DNA of 64,000 nucleotides from DAOUBP01 sp964474695. GTDB taxonomy: Bacteria > Chloroflexota > Anaerolineae > CG2-30-64-16. Position numbers and translations under genes: made by a program. Shown piece by piece: positions 1 through 13,211 of this stretch (position 1 is the stretch's first letter; every line of letters begins with the position of its first letter). Location of the stretch: assembly GCA_964474695.1 (NCBI GenBank), contig CAYYTK010000002.1:1-64000 (forward strand), given 5' to 3'. Below the pieces are notes generated by a model. It was given only the letters and a program-made list of their open reading frames with translations, was not told the origin of the DNA and ran no database searches.

Positions 1-53
1 ATCGTCCCCACGTTAATGTGCGGCTTCGTCCGCTCGAATACTGCCTTCGCCAT
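1..53 (-). CDS. tuf: elongation factor Tu, N-terminal fragment (cut by window edge)
   Basis: Only the first 17 codons lie in the window. They read MAKAVFERTKPHINVGT, the near-invariant EF-Tu N-terminus leading into the G1 loop, so the identification is firm despite the short length. EF-Tu is the GTPase that delivers aminoacyl-tRNA to the ribosome. A strong ribosome binding site (GGAAGGAG) sits about 10 nt upstream of the ATG. The gene follows fusA on the same strand, as in the str operon, but a 350-nt gap with its own consensus promoter and a terminator-like hairpin separates the two, so tuf is probably transcribed and controlled separately as well. Confidence 0.93.
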   Translation of the reverse strand, partial: MAKAVFERTKPHINVGT

Positions 54-305
54 GGTGATATGCTCCTTCCAAGATGTGCCGCGCAGTGCACCAGCCAGCG
101 GGCGTTCTTGACATTCATGTTATTTACAAAACAACTGCCCCGTCACCTGGAGGCTGACGAGGCAGTAAAAGACTTCTCACCGCCGGTCTGGTAATCGGCG
201 GCCACAAGCTCTGCTCTACGTCGGCACCTCGCTGTAAGCTGAACAAGGCACCTAATGCCCACCCGAGTCACGGCGCCAGATAGCGCTCTTCCAATCGGAG
301 GCAAC
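54..305 (-). promoter_or_regulatory. long structured 5' leader of tuf (candidate attenuator)
   Basis: About 250 nt of untranslated RNA would lie between the predicted tuf transcription start and the tuf ATG. It contains two AGGTGCC direct repeats 24 nt apart (complement of 223-229 and 247-253), a GC hairpin with CCGCCG/CGGCGG arms (180-201), and a terminator-like hairpin followed by a U-rich run (126-165). No ORF or tRNA fits. It does not match the T-box or L10 leader motifs I can recall. Conditional termination is an inference. Confidence 0.5.
126..165 (-). terminator. terminator-like hairpin inside the tuf leader
   Basis: The arms CTGCC-x-CGTCA and TGACG-x-GGCAG pair around a 9-nt loop, one mismatch each side. 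On the minus strand the hairpin is followed directly by TTGTTTTGT. It lies downstream of the tuf promoter and about 75 nt before the tuf start, so it is either an attenuator for tuf or the end of fusA readthrough transcripts. Confidence 0.6.
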
Positions 306-311
306 TTACTT

Positions 312-339
312 ATTATACTGAATTCGGCCTATTTGCCAA
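312..339 (-). promoter_or_regulatory. sigma-70-type promoter for tuf
   Basis: On the minus strand a -35 TTGGCA and a perfect -10 TATAAT are separated by 16 nt, in the fusA-tuf intergenic region. Transcription would start near 305 and give a leader of about 250 nt. Confidence 0.75.
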
Positions 340-402
340 ATTGCACCCTATGCGCTGTTGCAGCCAGGGGGTGCGAGCAACCCGTCATTCAACCTGGCGT
401 TC

Positions 403-2496
403 TCATGCCAGGCCCAAAATCTGGTTAGCGCGCTCGGTGGGTGCAGGCTCATAATGGTCGAACTCCATCGTGAAGGTGCCGCGCCCCTGAGTCACCGAAC
501 GTAACACGGTCGCGTAGCCGAACATCTCAGCCAGCGGCACAATGCCCCTGACTGCCTGCAAACCCACGGAATGCATTTCCAAACCGGCGACTTGCCCGCG
601 GCGCGCCACCAGATCACCGATGACGTCACCCGTGGATTGATCCGGCACCACGATCTCGACGTGCATCATCGGCTCCAGCAGCACCGGAGCGGCTTTCTCC
701 ATACCTTCACGCAGCGCCATTGAGCCGGCGATCTTGAATGCCAATTCGGAGCTGTCTACCTCGTGAAACGATCCGCCGAGCAGGGTCGCCTTGATGTCGA
801 CAATTGGATATCCGCCGAGCGGCCCGTTTTCTAGCGACTCTCTGATGCCCTGCTCGACTGAAGGTATGAATTGCTTGGGGATGGCGCCGCCAGTCACCTT
901 ATCCACAAAATCAAAGCCCGTCCCACGTGCGCGGGGCTCGAATTCGATGATAACATGAGCATATTGGCCCCGACCGCCGGTTTGACGCACAAAGCGCATC
1001 TCGACCGGCGCCTTGCGCGTGATCGTCTCACGATAAGAGACTTGCAGGCGCCCAACGTGAGCTTGCACACCGAATTCGCGCTGCATCCGATCAACCAATA
1101 CTTCCAGGTGCAACTCTCCCATGCCACTCAGCAACGTTTGCCCTGTCTGATCGTCAACGCGCACCCGGAAAGTAGGATCTTCCTCCGAAAGACGTTGCAG
1201 GGAATTGACCAGCTTATCCTGATCCCCCTTGGTTTTCGGTTCGACAGCAATGGAGATCACCGGCTCGGGAAAGTCAATCGCTTCCAAGATGATCGGCGCA
1301 TCACTAGCGCACAGCGTCTCACCCGTGAAGGTCTGTTTGACCCCTACAATAGCGCCGATATCTCCGGCCCGAATGGTCTCGATGTCTGCACGCTTTTCCG
1401 CGTAGACCTGCACGAGCCGACCGATGCGCTCTTTCCGATCCCGGTTGGCATTCAGCAACATTTGACCGGTCTGCATCGCCCCGGAATAAACACGAACATA
1501 AGCCAGGCGGCCAATATAGGGATCAGTCTGAATCTTAAAGACAAGGGCAGAGGTGGGAGCGTTGGGGTTGGCTGGTCGTTCTTCTTCCTCGTTCGTCGTC
1601 AGGCTGGTGCCACGCACGGCAGGGATATCCAGCGGCGAAGGCAGATAATCAACCACAGCATCCAGCAACAACTGCACGCCTTTCGTACGCAACGAAGAGC
1701 CACAGAGCACCGGCACTAACTGACCGCTGATGGTGGCAGCGCGCAGTGCACTGCGCAGCTCCGCCTCTGAAATGGTTTCCCCTTCCAGATACCTGGTGGC
1801 CAAGATATCATCCGTCTCAGCAATCCTTTCCACCAGGTTCTCGCGCATGGTTTCCACTTGCTGCGCCAACTCGTCCGGGATAGGAATCTCCTCAGGATTA
1901 GCGCCGAGAATATCCGGAAAAGTCCAGGCTCTACGGGTAATGAGGTCCACCATACCCGAGAAAAGATCCTCAGCACCCAGGGGGAGTTGCACCGGCAGTG
2001 GACTGGCCGCAAGCCGATCCCGAATCATGTCGATGGTGCGCCAAAAGTCAGCACCCATCCGATCCATTTTATTGACAAAACAGATACGCGGGACGCCATA
2101 GCGGTTCGCCTGACGCCACACCGTCTCCGACTGCGGCTCGACACCGGCGACGGCATCAAACACAACCACCCCGCCGTCCAAAACCCGCAGACTCCGTTGG
2201 ACTTCTGCGGTGAAATCGATATGCCCGGGTGTATCGATGAGGTTGACCTGATAGCCGTGCCATTCGCTGGTAATGGCAGCCGACTGGATGGTGATACCGC
2301 GTTCGCGTTCCTGCACCATCCAATCTGTGACGGTCGTCCCCTCATCGACATTCCCCATCCGATAGGTCTTGCCGGTATAGTAGAGAATGCGCTCAGTTGT
2401 CGTTGTTTTTCCCGCGTCGATATGCGCGATGATGCCGATGTTACGCAATCGCTGCAAACGGTCCAGATCTGCTGGCGGTATAGTCTTAATTGACAT
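403..2496 (-). CDS. fusA: elongation factor G
   Basis: Ribosomal translocase GTPase of about 697 aa, the usual length for EF-G. The P-loop AHIDAGKTTTTER is near the N-terminus, followed by the RGITIQSA switch region, DTPGHIDF (G3) and NKMDRMGAD (G4). Domains II to V follow, including the FEPVISIAVEPKTKGD and GGxFHEVDSSELAFKIAG regions. An in-frame ATG 9 nt upstream (2505) has its Shine-Dalgarno sequence too close; the ATG at 2496 has AAGGTG at about 11 nt spacing and gives the family-typical start MSIKTIPP. It follows rpsG in the str operon and precedes tuf. Confidence 0.97.
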   Translation of the reverse strand: MSIKTIPPADLDRLQRLRNIGIIAHIDAGKTTTTERILYYTGKTYRMGNVDEGTTVTDWMVQERERGITIQSAAITSEWHGYQVNLIDTPGHIDFTAEVQRSLRVLDGGVVVFDAVAGVEPQSETVWRQANRYGVPRICFVNKMDRMGADFWRTIDMIRDRLAASPLPVQLPLGAEDLFSGMVDLITRRAWTFPDILGANPEEIPIPDELAQQVETMRENLVERIAETDDILATRYLEGETISEAELRSALRAATISGQLVPVLCGSSLRTKGVQLLLDAVVDYLPSPLDIPAVRGTSLTTNEEEERPANPNAPTSALVFKIQTDPYIGRLAYVRVYSGAMQTGQMLLNANRDRKERIGRLVQVYAEKRADIETIRAGDIGAIVGVKQTFTGETLCASDAPIILEAIDFPEPVISIAVEPKTKGDQDKLVNSLQRLSEEDPTFRVRVDDQTGQTLLSGMGELHLEVLVDRMQREFGVQAHVGRLQVSYRETITRKAPVEMRFVRQTGGRGQYAHVIIEFEPRARGTGFDFVDKVTGGAIPKQFIPSVEQGIRESLENGPLGGYPIVDIKATLLGGSFHEVDSSELAFKIAGSMALREGMEKAAPVLLEPMMHVEIVVPDQSTGDVIGDLVARRGQVAGLEMHSVGLQAVRGIVPLAEMFGYATVLRSVTQGRGTFTMEFDHYEPAPTERANQILGLA

Positions 2497-2579
2497 TCCG
2501 AGCATCCCACCTTGTCCGGTTGCTCAAGAACAGGACAAGCACATTGACAGACAACTAACGAGCTCTCAACTGACAGAAA

Positions 2580-2620
2580 CCCGGCACACCGCGCGTGCGG
2601 AGCCAAACGCGGATGCCGGG
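2580..2620 (-). terminator. large hairpin between rpsG and fusA
   Basis: CCCGGCA...CCGCG on one side pairs with CGCGG..TGCCGGG on the other (imperfect, about 12 bp), followed on the minus strand by TTTCTGT. The T-tract is short, so it may act as a partial terminator, processing site or stabiliser rather than a full stop before fusA. Confidence 0.4.
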
Positions 2621-2680
2621 TCCCATCTCAAACATTGCGCCACAACCGATGGCGCAACCAGAACACCGCCGACTAAGCGC

Positions 2681-3151
2681 CTACCACCGATAGTGCGCAA
2701 ACGCCCGATTGGCGTCAGCCATCTTGTGGGTATCTTCGCGCTTCTTGATCGTGTTGCCCTGATTGTTAAAGGCGTCAAGCAACTCACCTGACAACCGATC
2801 AACCATGCTCTTGCCAGGGCGCTTACGCGCGTACTGGATCAGCCAGCGGAGGGCAAGCGCCAGGCGCCGATTTTCCGGGATCTCCATCGGCACCTGATAG
2901 GTAGCGCCGCCCACGCGGCGGGGACGGACCTCGATCATCGGGGTGGCATTGCGGATCGCCTGCTCCAAAGCCTCTAGCGCCGGCTTCTTCGTGCGGGTTT
3001 CCAGCACTTCCATTGCGCCATAGACGATCCCCTCAGCCGTTGATTTCTTGCCACTGAGCATCACACCGTTGATCAGATGTGCCACCAACTCATTGCTATA
3101 GCGCGGATCAGGCACAACCGCGCGCTTCTCAGGACGATTACGTCGGGACAT
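2681..3151 (-). CDS. rpsG: 30S ribosomal protein S7 (uS7)
   Basis: 156 aa, the standard length of bacterial uS7, the primary 16S rRNA-binding protein that nucleates the small-subunit head. It begins MSRRNRPEKRAVVPDPRYSN and carries the family core LINGVMLSGKKSTAEGIVYGA, followed by PMIEVRPRRVGGATYQVP and the ending RAFAHYRW. It sits 16 nt downstream of rpsL. In other bacteria S7 or S4 represses this operon by binding its mRNA; a similar role is possible here but the binding site was not identified. Confidence 0.98.
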   Translation of the reverse strand: MSRRNRPEKRAVVPDPRYSNELVAHLINGVMLSGKKSTAEGIVYGAMEVLETRTKKPALEALEQAIRNATPMIEVRPRRVGGATYQVPMEIPENRRLALALRWLIQYARKRPGKSMVDRLSGELLDAFNNQGNTIKKREDTHKMADANRAFAHYRW

Positions 3152-3167
3152 GACTCACTCCGTTATC

Positions 3168-3635
3168 TTACTTCTTTCCACCCTTAGCGGCTGCGCCCTT
3201 TGCAGGAGCGCCCTTCGTGGCCTTCGGCACCTTGGCGCCATACTTGGAGCGCCCACGCCGGCGAGCATCAACACCGCCCGTATCCAAAGCCCCACGCACG
3301 ATGTGATAGCGCACACCAGGCAGATCCTTGACACGACCACCCCGAATCAACACGACTGAGTGCTCCTGGAGGCTGTGTCCCTCACCCGGAATGTACGCCG
3401 TCACCTCGATGTGATTGGTCAGGCGCACGCGCGCGATCTTGCGCAACGCGGAGTTCGGTTTCTTGGGCGTCATGGTGCGTACCTGCGTGCAGACGCCGCG
3501 CTTGAATGGGTTGCCCTTCAACACACGCCGCGAACGGCCGCTGATAGCATTGTGAGTGAACTGCAGCGCCGGTGACTTTTCCTTCTTGGCAATCGGCTTT
3601 CGGCCCTTGCGCACAAGCTGATTGATGGTCGGCAA
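3168..3635 (-). CDS. rpsL: 30S ribosomal protein S12 (uS12), TTG start
   Basis: The uS12 core starts PTINQLVRKGRKP and contains TPKKPNSALRK, GHSLQEHSVVLIRGG and VKDLPGVRYHIVRG. K in KKPNS and in RVKDLPG are wild type for streptomycin sensitivity. An ATG-initiated frame would add 29 residues unlike any S12. The TTG at 3635 lies 5 nt after a strong GGAGG and gives M-PTINQ, the universal N-terminus, so TTG is the better start (155 aa). The C-terminus has a Lys/Ala-rich tail (about 20 residues, AKGAPAKGAAAKGG) longer than in E. coli. It is first in the rpsL-rpsG-fusA unit. Confidence 0.96.
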   Translation of the reverse strand: MPTINQLVRKGRKPIAKKEKSPALQFTHNAISGRSRRVLKGNPFKRGVCTQVRTMTPKKPNSALRKIARVRLTNHIEVTAYIPGEGHSLQEHSVVLIRGGRVKDLPGVRYHIVRGALDTGGVDARRRGRSKYGAKVPKATKGAPAKGAAAKGGKK

Positions 3636-3696
3636 GATGTCCTCCACTGTATAGATCAAAACATACAGCCCGGTAACACAACCAGGCAACAAGCGC

Positions 3697-3725
3697 ATCG
3701 TGGGGCCCGCAAGCGGACCCACGAT
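3697..3725 (-). promoter_or_regulatory. stem-loop at the 5' end of the rpsL mRNA
   Basis: ATCGTGGG-TCCG and CGGGCCCCACGAT pair around a CTTG loop. The predicted transcription start is at about 3724, so the hairpin would be at the very 5' end of the transcript. It could protect the mRNA from decay or be part of a ribosomal-protein-binding leader. Confidence 0.55.
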
Positions 3726-3730
3726 CTATT

Positions 3731-3759
3731 AGTTTATCACAAATGGAAGCCTGGGTCAA
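3731..3759 (-). promoter_or_regulatory. promoter for rpsL-rpsG-fusA
   Basis: Minus-strand -35 TTGACC and -10 TAAACT with an ideal 17-nt spacer, located between rpoC and rpsL. The str genes therefore have their own promoter besides possible readthrough from rpoBC. Confidence 0.75.
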
Positions 3760-3780
3760 ATTGTCCGAGTTTACACCATC

Positions 3781-3817
3781 AGGCTGGGCATTGCGGCAAA
3801 CGCGCAGCGCCCAGCCT
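3781..3817 (-). terminator. hairpin after rpoC
   Basis: A perfect 9-bp stem AGGCTGGGC/GCCCAGCCT with a further TGCG/CGCA inner pairing lies 12 nt after the rpoC stop. No T-run follows, so it is a weak, factor-dependent or stabilising structure at most. Confidence 0.45.
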
Positions 3818-3828
3818 CCAGGCGCAAA

Positions 3829-6800
3829 TCAAGCGGCTTCAGCCAAATCGGCATCATCGTAGTCGATGCCTTCATCCAAATCCTCAAGGAACTCGGCATC
3901 CAGGTGTTCATCGCCCTGGAGCAACTCGGCCACATCCTCATCTGATTCGATGTCTTCAAGCGAAGGCTCGTAGCTGACACCGGTCGTATCCAAGGGTCGT
4001 CGCCGCGTTTCAAAGCCGGTGCCGACCGGGATCAATTTGCCGATGATGACATTCTCCTTCAGGCCGCGCAGACCATCCTTGGCTCCACGCACCGCAGCAT
4101 CGGTCAGCACCCGGGTGGTCTCCTGGAAGGAGGCCGCAGCCAAGAAGCTATCGGTATTGAGAGATGCCTTGGTAACGCCCAGCAGCACCGGTTCGCCACG
4201 CGCCGGCTCCCCGCCTTGCGCCACGATTGCCTCGTTGGTCTCTTCGAACTCGAAACGGTCAACCAGCTCACCGATCAACATATCCGTGTCACCGCTGCGC
4301 AGCACGCGCACCCGGCGCACTAGCTGCCGAACGATCACCTCGATGTGCTTGTCGTGGATACTCACGCCTTGAGAGCGATACACCCGCTGGACCTCATCCA
4401 GCAGGTACATCTGCGCGGCTTCGCGGCCCTGGATGCGCAACACCTCGCGCGGGTTCTTGGAACCTTCTGTGAGTTGCTCGCCCACGTCGACGCGGTCACC
4501 CTTGTCCTTCTTCAAACGGGCAGAAGCCGGGATATCGGTTACCCACTCATCCACATCCTCGCGCCTGATGATCGCCTTGAAACCGCCATCATCCTCCGGC
4601 TCGATATAGATGTTGCCATCCATAGCGGCCAGAAGCTGCGGAGTCTCAGCATCGACCGCTCGCGCCTGCGCGATCGGCGTGGATGCCTGAACGCGATCAT
4701 CACTGCGCACCAACATCTCATAGCCGGCGGGAATCATATGGGTCTTGCGCCTCAAGCGTGAATTGGTCACCTTGAGCTTCCGGACATCACTCTCCCAATA
4801 CACATCGACGATGCCGGCGATCTCGCTGATGACCGCTTCACCCTTGGGCGTGCGCGCTTCAAAGAGCTCCTCAACGCGCGGCAAGCCCTGTGTGATATCC
4901 TCAGCGCCTGCCACACCACCCGTGTGGAAGGTGCGCAGGGTGAGTTGCGTGCCAGGCTCGCCGATCGATTGCGCGGCGATGATGCCGACAGCTTCGCCCA
5001 TTCCGACCATGCCGCCGCGCCCCAGGTCGCTGCCATAACACTGCTTGCATAAGCCAAACCGGTTTTCGCAAGTGAGCGGCGATCGAGCAAATACCTTCTT
5101 TACCCCTGCTCGCTCAATAGCAGCCAACGTCATCTCATCGATCAGTTGGTTGCGCTCCACCAGGATTTCCCCGGTGTGGGGGTCGGCAATGGGTGCGGCC
5201 GTGATACGCCCGGCAATGCGTTCTTTAAGCTTCACACCGGCTTCCCTGGCATCAGCCTCGGTGAGCCAAATGCCTGCCTGAGTGCCGCAGTCATCGCTGG
5301 TGATGATGACGTCCTGAGCCACATCCACCAAGCGCCGAGTCAGATAACCGGCATCAGCCGTGCGCAGCGCAGTGTCAGCCAACCCCTTACGAGCGCCGTG
5401 CGTACTCAAGAAGTACTCCAACGCCGTGAGGCCCTCACGGAAATTGGACCGAATCGGCAAGGCGATGATGCGTCCAGAAGGATCAGCCATCAAACCACGC
5501 ATGCCGGCAAGCTGACGGATGGGCTGGATCCCGCCTTTGGTCGCGCCCGAAGTCGCCATCGCGCCCAGGCCAGTCAGCGGGTCCAGAAGATTCTTCACCG
5601 CCAGCGTGATCTCATCAGTGGCACGCGTCCACAGCTCGACAACCTTATTGTATTGCTCTTCCTCAGTGATCAGGCCGCGTCGATACTGGCGCTCCGTATC
5701 TTCCACACTATGCGTGGTCTGGTCCAGCACAGCCTGTTTGGTTTCCGGCACCGTGATGTCACTGACGGCAATCGTCATGCCAGACACAGTGGCATACGTG
5801 AAGCCCAGCCGCTTAATCTCATCAACGACCTGGGCTGTGGCTTCGGAGCCCATGAGCTCGTAGGCGATTCCCACGAAGTCATTGAGCTTCTTCTTATCCA
5901 TGACATCGTTGGCATACTGCAGCGGGCGAGGCAACGACATGTTGAACAGCACGCGGCCCACCGTAGTATCAAGCATGCCCGTTTGCGGCTCTTTATCGGG
6001 CCGAACATGCTTCGCCAGCAGCTTGGAACGGATATCCTCCAAAGCCCGCACGCTGAGTCCTAACGTTTCGGACAACATCTTGCGATCATGCAAGAGCGCG
6101 CGAACGATGTCACCCGCGGTGCGCATTTTGTGAAGCTTGAGCCGTTGGTTCACATCGGGATCCAGGGCAAGATCGGCGATGGTCAATTCATCCGCCCAAT
6201 CAGTGAAGCGGAACTTGATGGGTGCGCGCAGGTCCACAATGCCCAAGTCATACGCCAACTTGACTTCGTCGGCATCGGCAAAGACCTTGCCGGAGCCTTT
6301 GGTGTTTGGCGCCAAAACCGTCAGGTAGTAACACCCCAGCACCATGTCCTTGGACGGACCGACGATGGGCTCGCCCGAGGATGGTTTCAGCAAGTTGGCC
6401 GAGCTGAGCATCAGTTCGCGGGCCTCACGCACCGCAGCATCAGACAAAGGCACATGCACAGCCATCTGATCGCCGTCAAAGTCAGCATTGAACGCAGCGC
6501 AGACCAGAGGATGGATCTGAATTGCGCTTCCTTCGATCAGGATCACCTCGAACGCCTGGATGCCCAGGCGGTGCAGCGTCGGTGCACGGTTGAGGAGCAC
6601 CGGGCGCTCACGGGTGACTTCTTCCAGAACATCCCATACTTCAGGGCTTTCCCGGTCGACGATGCGCTTGGCGCTCTTGATGTTGTGAGCGAAGTTCTGT
6701 GCGACCAATCTGCGCATGACGAAGGGCTTGAACAACTCCAACGCCATTTTCTTGGGCAGGCCGCACTGATCCAGCCTGAGCTCCGGCCCAATCACGATCA

Positions 6801-8366
6801 CGGAGCGCCCAGAATAGTCGACGCGTTTACCGAGCAGGTTGCGGCGAAAACGACCTTGCTTGCCTTTGAGCAAATCCGACAGGCTCTTGAGCTTACGCTT
6901 GCCGCTCCGGCTGACGGCGCGTCCCCGGCGTCCGTTATCAATCAAGCTATCGACCGCCTCCTGGAGCATACGCTTTTCATTGCGCACAATGACATCCGGC
7001 GCGCCTAGTTCCAGCAGTCGCTTGAGACGGTTATTGCGATTGATGACACGCCGATAGAGATCATTGAGATCCGAGGTCGCAAACCGGCCGCCATCCAACT
7101 GCACCATGGGCCGCAGTTCCGGTGGCAAAACCGGCAGCAGAGTCAGAATCATCCACTCTGGGCGATTACCGCTCTTGCGGAAGGACTCTGCGACCCGCAG
7201 CCGCTTGGCGGCCTTCTTCTTGCGCTGTTTAGATTGCGTCGTGATGATCTCCTGGCGCAACTCCTTAACCATTTGATCAAGCTCAATCTTGCCTACCAGC
7301 TCGCGCACGGCCTCGGCGCCCATACCCGCTCGGAAGATGTTGCCCCACTTCTCTTGCAGTTCCCGATATTCGCTTTCGGTGAGCAGATCGCGCTCGCGCA
7401 ACGCCTTCAGCTCTTCAAATGCTGCGTTAAGTTCCGCACGCATCTGGGCTTTATGCGTTTCCGTGGCTTGACGCTGGCCCTCGATCGCCTGCTCGGTCTC
7501 ACGGCGCCGTAGATCACGCTGCGCGGCGGTCAGGTTTCGCACAGACTCCCGTTCGCGAGTCAGTGCGTCCTCGATGTCGCTCAGTTGATGCTGAATAGCA
7601 TCATTCAGCGCTGCCAACTTGTCGCGCGTGACAACCTCACCCTCAGCGACCAAGGGCCGATCTTGCGGCAGCCACGGCAAGGAAAACGCCTGGGGCGCAG
7701 GTTTGCCCTGCACTTTTTCCATCGCAGCTTGCAGGTGTCGTCCGGTAGCGATCACTTCGCCGGTCTCAACCGTCATGCGCTCCGAAAGGGCCTGCAACTG
7801 GGCCCCTTCCTTGCGCTCCAACTCAGCCAGACTCGCGGCGCTTTCCGACGTCAGTTGATCCAGCTTGGCCTGGGTTTCCCCCTCGTGGCGCGCGATCTTC
7901 AGATTGAGATCGCGCTCAGCGCGCGTGATGGTGCGGTTGCGAGCATCCTCATCTACGTGAGTGATAACATACTGAGCGAAGTAGAGGATCCGCTCCAGGT
8001 TGCGCGGGCTGATGTTGAGCAACAGCCCCAGACGGCTCGGCACGCCTTTGACATACCAAATATGGCTGACCGGGCTGGCCAGCTTGATATGTCCCATACG
8101 TTCTCGCCGCACCCGGCTGTGCGCCACTTCGACGCCGCACTTATCACAGATGATGCCCTTGTACCGGGTGCGCTTATACTTGCCACACGCGCATTCCCAG
8201 TCCTTGGTCGGCCCAAAGATCCGTTCGCAGAACAGGCCATCCCGTTCAGGGCGGAGCGTGCGGTAATTGATCGTCTCCGGTTTTGTGACCTCACCGTGCG
8301 ACCACTCCATCACCTGTTCAGGTGAGGCCAAAGAGATACGGATGGCATCGAATTCGTTGACTTCCA

Positions 8367-8367
<1 letters not shown>
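3829..8367 (-). CDS. rpoC: DNA-directed RNA polymerase subunit beta'
   Basis: 1512 aa. The first zinc site is C59-x-C61...C74-x2-C77. The clamp helices have the ESFRKSGNRPEWMILT region, and the catalytic NADFDGDQ loop is at about 627-634. The trigger-loop/bridge-helix region (GATKGGIQPIRQLAGMRGLM) and the second zinc site (TCENRFGLCKQCYG) are also present. Compared with E. coli there is an extra stretch of about 185 residues (141-327), rich in Glu, Arg, Ala and Gln with heptad character, between NLERILYF and LLTESEY. The acidic C-tail is long. The ATG overlaps the rpoB TGA by one base (TGATG), so the two are translationally coupled. Confidence 0.98.
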
Positions 8368-12389
<4,022 letters not shown>

Positions 12390-12492
12390 GAAGCTGTTAC
12401 TCCTTTTACAGAAACAAAGAAGGCCAAGTCCCACCGACCTGGTTCTTCTCGTGCGTTGAGAACGCGGGGGATAATTGACGCTAAACTATGCT

Positions 12493-12520
12493 AGTCTATT
12501 TCGCAACATTCGGACAGCAA
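12493..12520 (-). promoter_or_regulatory. candidate rpoB promoter, proximal
   Basis: TTGCTG and TAGACT separated by 16 nt on the minus strand, about 100 nt upstream of rpoB. Moderate match only. Confidence 0.4.
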
Positions 12521-12570
12521 TCTCTAATGCTATCACCAGAACCCAAACATGTCAAATACAGAGGGGGCTC

Positions 12571-12599
12571 ATTTCAATGAAGCAGGCGCCGCAAGTCAA
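12571..12599 (-). promoter_or_regulatory. candidate rpoB promoter, distal
   Basis: TTGACT and TGAAAT with a 17-nt spacer on the minus strand. It would give a leader of about 175 nt to rpoB. Either this or the proximal site, or both, may be used. Confidence 0.4.
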
Positions 12600-12678
12600 T
12601 CATATGCCTCAAATTTGGGATATCCGAAACGATGTATCTTAAAGTTTGCGATATTTGGGAAACAGGCACCTTTTGAGC

Positions 12679-12707
12679 TTGCAAATGCAGCACAAGTGGG
12701 TTAAAAT
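12679..12707 (+). promoter_or_regulatory. promoter of the dcw operon (mraZ)
   Basis: -35 TTGCAA and -10 TAAAAT with a 17-nt spacer, about 57 nt before the mraZ ATG. No other convincing promoter is seen within the tightly packed plus-strand genes that follow down to ftsZ. Confidence 0.7.
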
Positions 12708-12738
12708 GGCGATTAACTGTAAATAGTGGTAAAATAGG
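12695..12738 (+). promoter_or_regulatory. candidate MraZ boxes
   Basis: Two related copies, AGTGGGTTAAAATGG and AGTGGTAAAATAGG, lie 30 nt apart, one over the -10 element and one just past the expected transcription start. Within each, TGG-type triplets recur at 9-10 nt, like the TGGG-N5 repeats bound by MraZ in enterobacteria. Autorepression of the operon is an inference. Confidence 0.45.
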
Positions 12739-12763
12739 GTGACCACATCCACTAGGAGTCGAA

Positions 12764-13204
12764 ATGTTCCGCGGCGAGTCTGAATGCACCCTCGATGACA
12801 AAGGCCGCCTGCTCATCCCGATCAAGTACCGGGAAGAGCTGGGCGAGGTCGTCACACTCGCCCGCGGCATCTTCGGCCAAATCAACATCTATCCCAAAGC
12901 ATTATACGACAAAATGCTGGATTCTGCACAAACATCCGAGGAAAGGGGCGAGTTCCCAAATGCCACCCGTTTCCTGGCTGCGGGCGTCGAATGCGAAGTC
13001 GATCGGCAAGGGCGCATCGGCGTGTCATCCTTGCTGCGGCGATCGGCCAAGCTGAACAATGAAGTAGTAGTCATGGGCAATGTCGATCACCTGGAGATCT
13101 GGAACCCAGATCTCTGGCTTCAATCCTATGATAACTGGGTAAGCCAATTTCAGAACTGCGCAGACGACCTGAAGAAGATGCAGCAGGCCGGCATACGCCT
13201 ATAG
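12764..13204 (+). CDS. mraZ: transcriptional regulator MraZ
   Basis: 146 aa with the two tandem AbrB-like SpoVT/MraZ half-domains: DDKGRLLIP near residue 11 and DRQGRIGVSSLL near residue 77. MraZ forms a dodecameric ring and in studied bacteria binds repeats upstream of its own gene to repress the dcw operon. AGGAG lies 5 nt upstream of the ATG. It is the first gene of the operon, 7 nt ahead of rsmH, the classical arrangement. Confidence 0.96.
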   Translation: MFRGESECTLDDKGRLLIPIKYREELGEVVTLARGIFGQINIYPKALYDKMLDSAQTSEERGEFPNATRFLAAGVECEVDRQGRIGVSSLLRRSAKLNNEVVVMGNVDHLEIWNPDLWLQSYDNWVSQFQNCADDLKKMQQAGIRL

Positions 13205-13211
13205 GTGCGCC

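Noticed and set aside
54..311. T-box or L10-type leader upstream of tuf
   Set aside because: No TGGNACCGCG antiterminator bulge, specifier loop or L10-type k-turn was found, and tuf is not an aminoacyl-tRNA synthetase or L10 gene.
871..1719. Long plus-strand open frame antisense to fusA
   Set aside because: Lies wholly inside EF-G in another frame, shows no domain, no RBS and biased composition: a by-product of GC-rich codon use.
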